From an uncultured Leucothrix sp. (GTDB lineage Bacteria; Pseudomonadota; Gammaproteobacteria; Thiotrichales; Thiotrichaceae): DNA of 25,443 nt. Shown here in pieces: positions 24,487-25,443 of the stretch. The stretch is taken from contig CALAJG010000116.1 of the NCBI GenBank assembly GCA_937923375.1, positions 1 to 25,443 on the forward strand, read 5' to 3'. The position numbers and the translations under genes were made by a program. A model generated the notes under the pieces. The model saw nothing but the letters and a program-made list of their open reading frames with translations, had not been told where the DNA came from and searched no databases. Every line of letters begins with the position of its first letter. Position 1 is the first letter of the stretch.

Positions 24487-25443
24487 AGTTGCAGAAAAAT
24501 ATCGGATTCTAGTCGTTGATGATGAGCCGGATATTCGTGAGCTAGTTGGAGAGATTCTTGAAGACGAAGGCTATCATGTGGTGCTCGCAGAAGACGCGGA
24601 GCAAGCTCGCGAGCAAGTTCGGGTTAGCCGTCCTCAGCTAATTTTGCTGGATATTTGGATGCCAGGTGAGGATGGCATTTCTTTACTTAAGAGTTGGTAT
24701 GAGAGCGGCTTGTTAAGTTGCCCGGTGATTATGATGTCTGGGCATGGAACGATTGAAACGGCAGTAGAAGCAACGCGTTTGGGAGCGTATGATTTTATTG
24801 AAAAGCCGCTGTCGATGGCAAAGTTATTGCTATCAGTTGAGCACGGCATTCGCTCGAGTCAGTTGGAACAAGAAAACCGCGGCCTAAAAAAACAGGTGCT
24901 GGCGCCTGCTGAACCGATTGGTTCTAGTGCTGCTATGCGTGAATTGCGCACGCAGTCAGAACGAATCGCACAGCATGCTGACGCTGTGGTGATTTTGTAC
25001 GGTGAATCTGGTTCCGGAAAGGAAGTATTTGCGCGCTATATCCATGGTAAGAGCGAGCGCAGTAATGGTTCTTTTGTAAAAGCAATTGTATCAGCACATA
25101 CCCCTGCAGTATTTATGGAAATGCTGTTTGGTAAAGAAGAAGATGGGCTGATCACGACGGGTTTGTTCGATGAGGCGCAAGGCGGTACCCTGTATTTATG
25201 CGATATTGCTGCGTTGGATTCTGATCTACAGCAAACCTTGTTATTGGCTTTGAGGGACAAGGTTTACACCCGTATTGGCGGTAACTCAACAATAGATTTA
25301 CGCAGCGAGCTGATCGTTTCAGCCCAGCACGATCTACGCGATGATGTCGAGGCAGGGCGCTTTTCAGATGAACTCTTCTTTAGGCTCAATGTGGTACCGC
25401 TGGTCATTCCGCCGCTGCGTGAGCATCCGGAAGATGTTCCTGA
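24476..25443 (+). CDS. NtrX-like response regulator with degenerate AAA+ core, 3'-truncated by window edge
   Basis: Partner of the preceding kinase. An ATG at 24476 inside the kinase's last codons opens a frame running off the window; AGAGG lies about six bases before it. The 322 visible residues comprise a receiver domain (about 9-125) with D15/D16 and phospho-acceptor D59 in LILLDIWMP, then a sigma54-activator-like AAA+ domain from about residue 148. Walker A is intact (GESGSGK, 176-182), but other key elements are altered. The GAFTGA loop is replaced around residues 221-231 (EEDGLITTGLF), Walker B reads GTLYLCDI, where LFLDE is expected (C242, D243), sensor I reads SAQHDL, and the first arginine finger is lost (GRFSDELFFRLN). 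The C-terminal DNA-binding domain, if present, lies outside. It may regulate without sigma54 or ATPase. Confidence 0.92.
   Translation, partial: MSLKVAEKYRILVVDDEPDIRELVGEILEDEGYHVVLAEDAEQAREQVRVSRPQLILLDIWMPGEDGISLLKSWYESGLLSCPVIMMSGHGTIETAVEATRLGAYDFIEKPLSMAKLLLSVEHGIRSSQLEQENRGLKKQVLAPAEPIGSSAAMRELRTQSERIAQHADAVVILYGESGSGKEVFARYIHGKSERSNGSFVKAIVSAHTPAVFMEMLFGKEEDGLITTGLFDEAQGGTLYLCDIAALDSDLQQTLLLALRDKVYTRIGGNSTIDLRSELIVSAQHDLRDDVEAGRFSDELFFRLNVVPLVIPPLREHPEDVP

Noticed and set aside
1..25443. CRISPR arrays, insertion sequences, tRNA genes, integrase or phage genes
   Set aside because: Looked for and not seen: no regularly spaced repeats, no transposase or integrase motifs, no tRNA-like cloverleaf, and gene content and order are typical of core chromosome.

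Overview
The window is a gene-dense piece of a bacterial chromosome. It holds 23 protein-coding genes, no RNA genes and no sign of mobile DNA, and no gap between genes exceeds about 180 bases. Gene content and order point to a gammaproteobacterium. The yibN-grxC-secB-gpsA order matches E. coli. The lysM-dprA-smg-topA-tsaC run diverging from def-fmt-rsmB is also a gammaproteobacterial arrangement, as is the tract rsmB, DUF4390, ntrY-like, ntrX-like. By eye the base composition is moderate (not counted). A marine or sulfur-oxidising lineage such as Thiotrichales is possible, but the sequence does not prove it.

Layout. (1) 1-3441, plus strand: purL, missing its N-terminus at the window edge and closed by an intrinsic terminator that can serve both strands. 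(2) 3527-6571, minus strand: a YgaV/SqrR-type ArsR repressor, membrane-anchored rhodanese (yibN-like), glutaredoxin grxC, chaperone secB, gpsA, and a small DUF2892 membrane protein resembling the membrane part of YgaP. (3) 6734-9564, plus strand: envC (amidase activator with a degenerate LytM domain) and a CtpA/S41 protease, followed by a terminator. A VOC-family gene follows (9695-10117). (4) 10135-18839, minus strand, transcribed right to left: LysM lipoprotein, dprA, smg, topA, tsaC, uup-type ABC-F, pdxH. (5) 18938 to the right edge, plus strand: def, fmt, rsmB, DUF4390, NtrY-like kinase and NtrX-like regulator, tightly packed with three overlaps; the last gene is cut by the window end.

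How the genes fit together. Region 2 combines redox/sulfur chemistry (persulfide-type sensor, rhodanese, glutaredoxin, DUF2892) with protein export and phospholipid precursor synthesis. Region 3 concerns cell-wall splitting and periplasmic proteolysis. Regions 4 and 5 diverge and serve DNA topology and uptake, tRNA t6A synthesis, ribosome rescue, formyl-Met metabolism and 16S rRNA methylation, ending in a two-component system.

Most of the window is ordinary core genome. The points most worth checking are: the NtrX-like regulator, whose AAA+ core has lost the sigma54 loop, the Walker B DE pair, a sensor I residue and one arginine finger; the ArsR repressor with cysteines at 41 and 107, with YgaP-like parts spread around the secB operon; a TsaC lacking the usual WPGP motif; and a TopA without zinc ribbons but with a long Lys/Ala tail.
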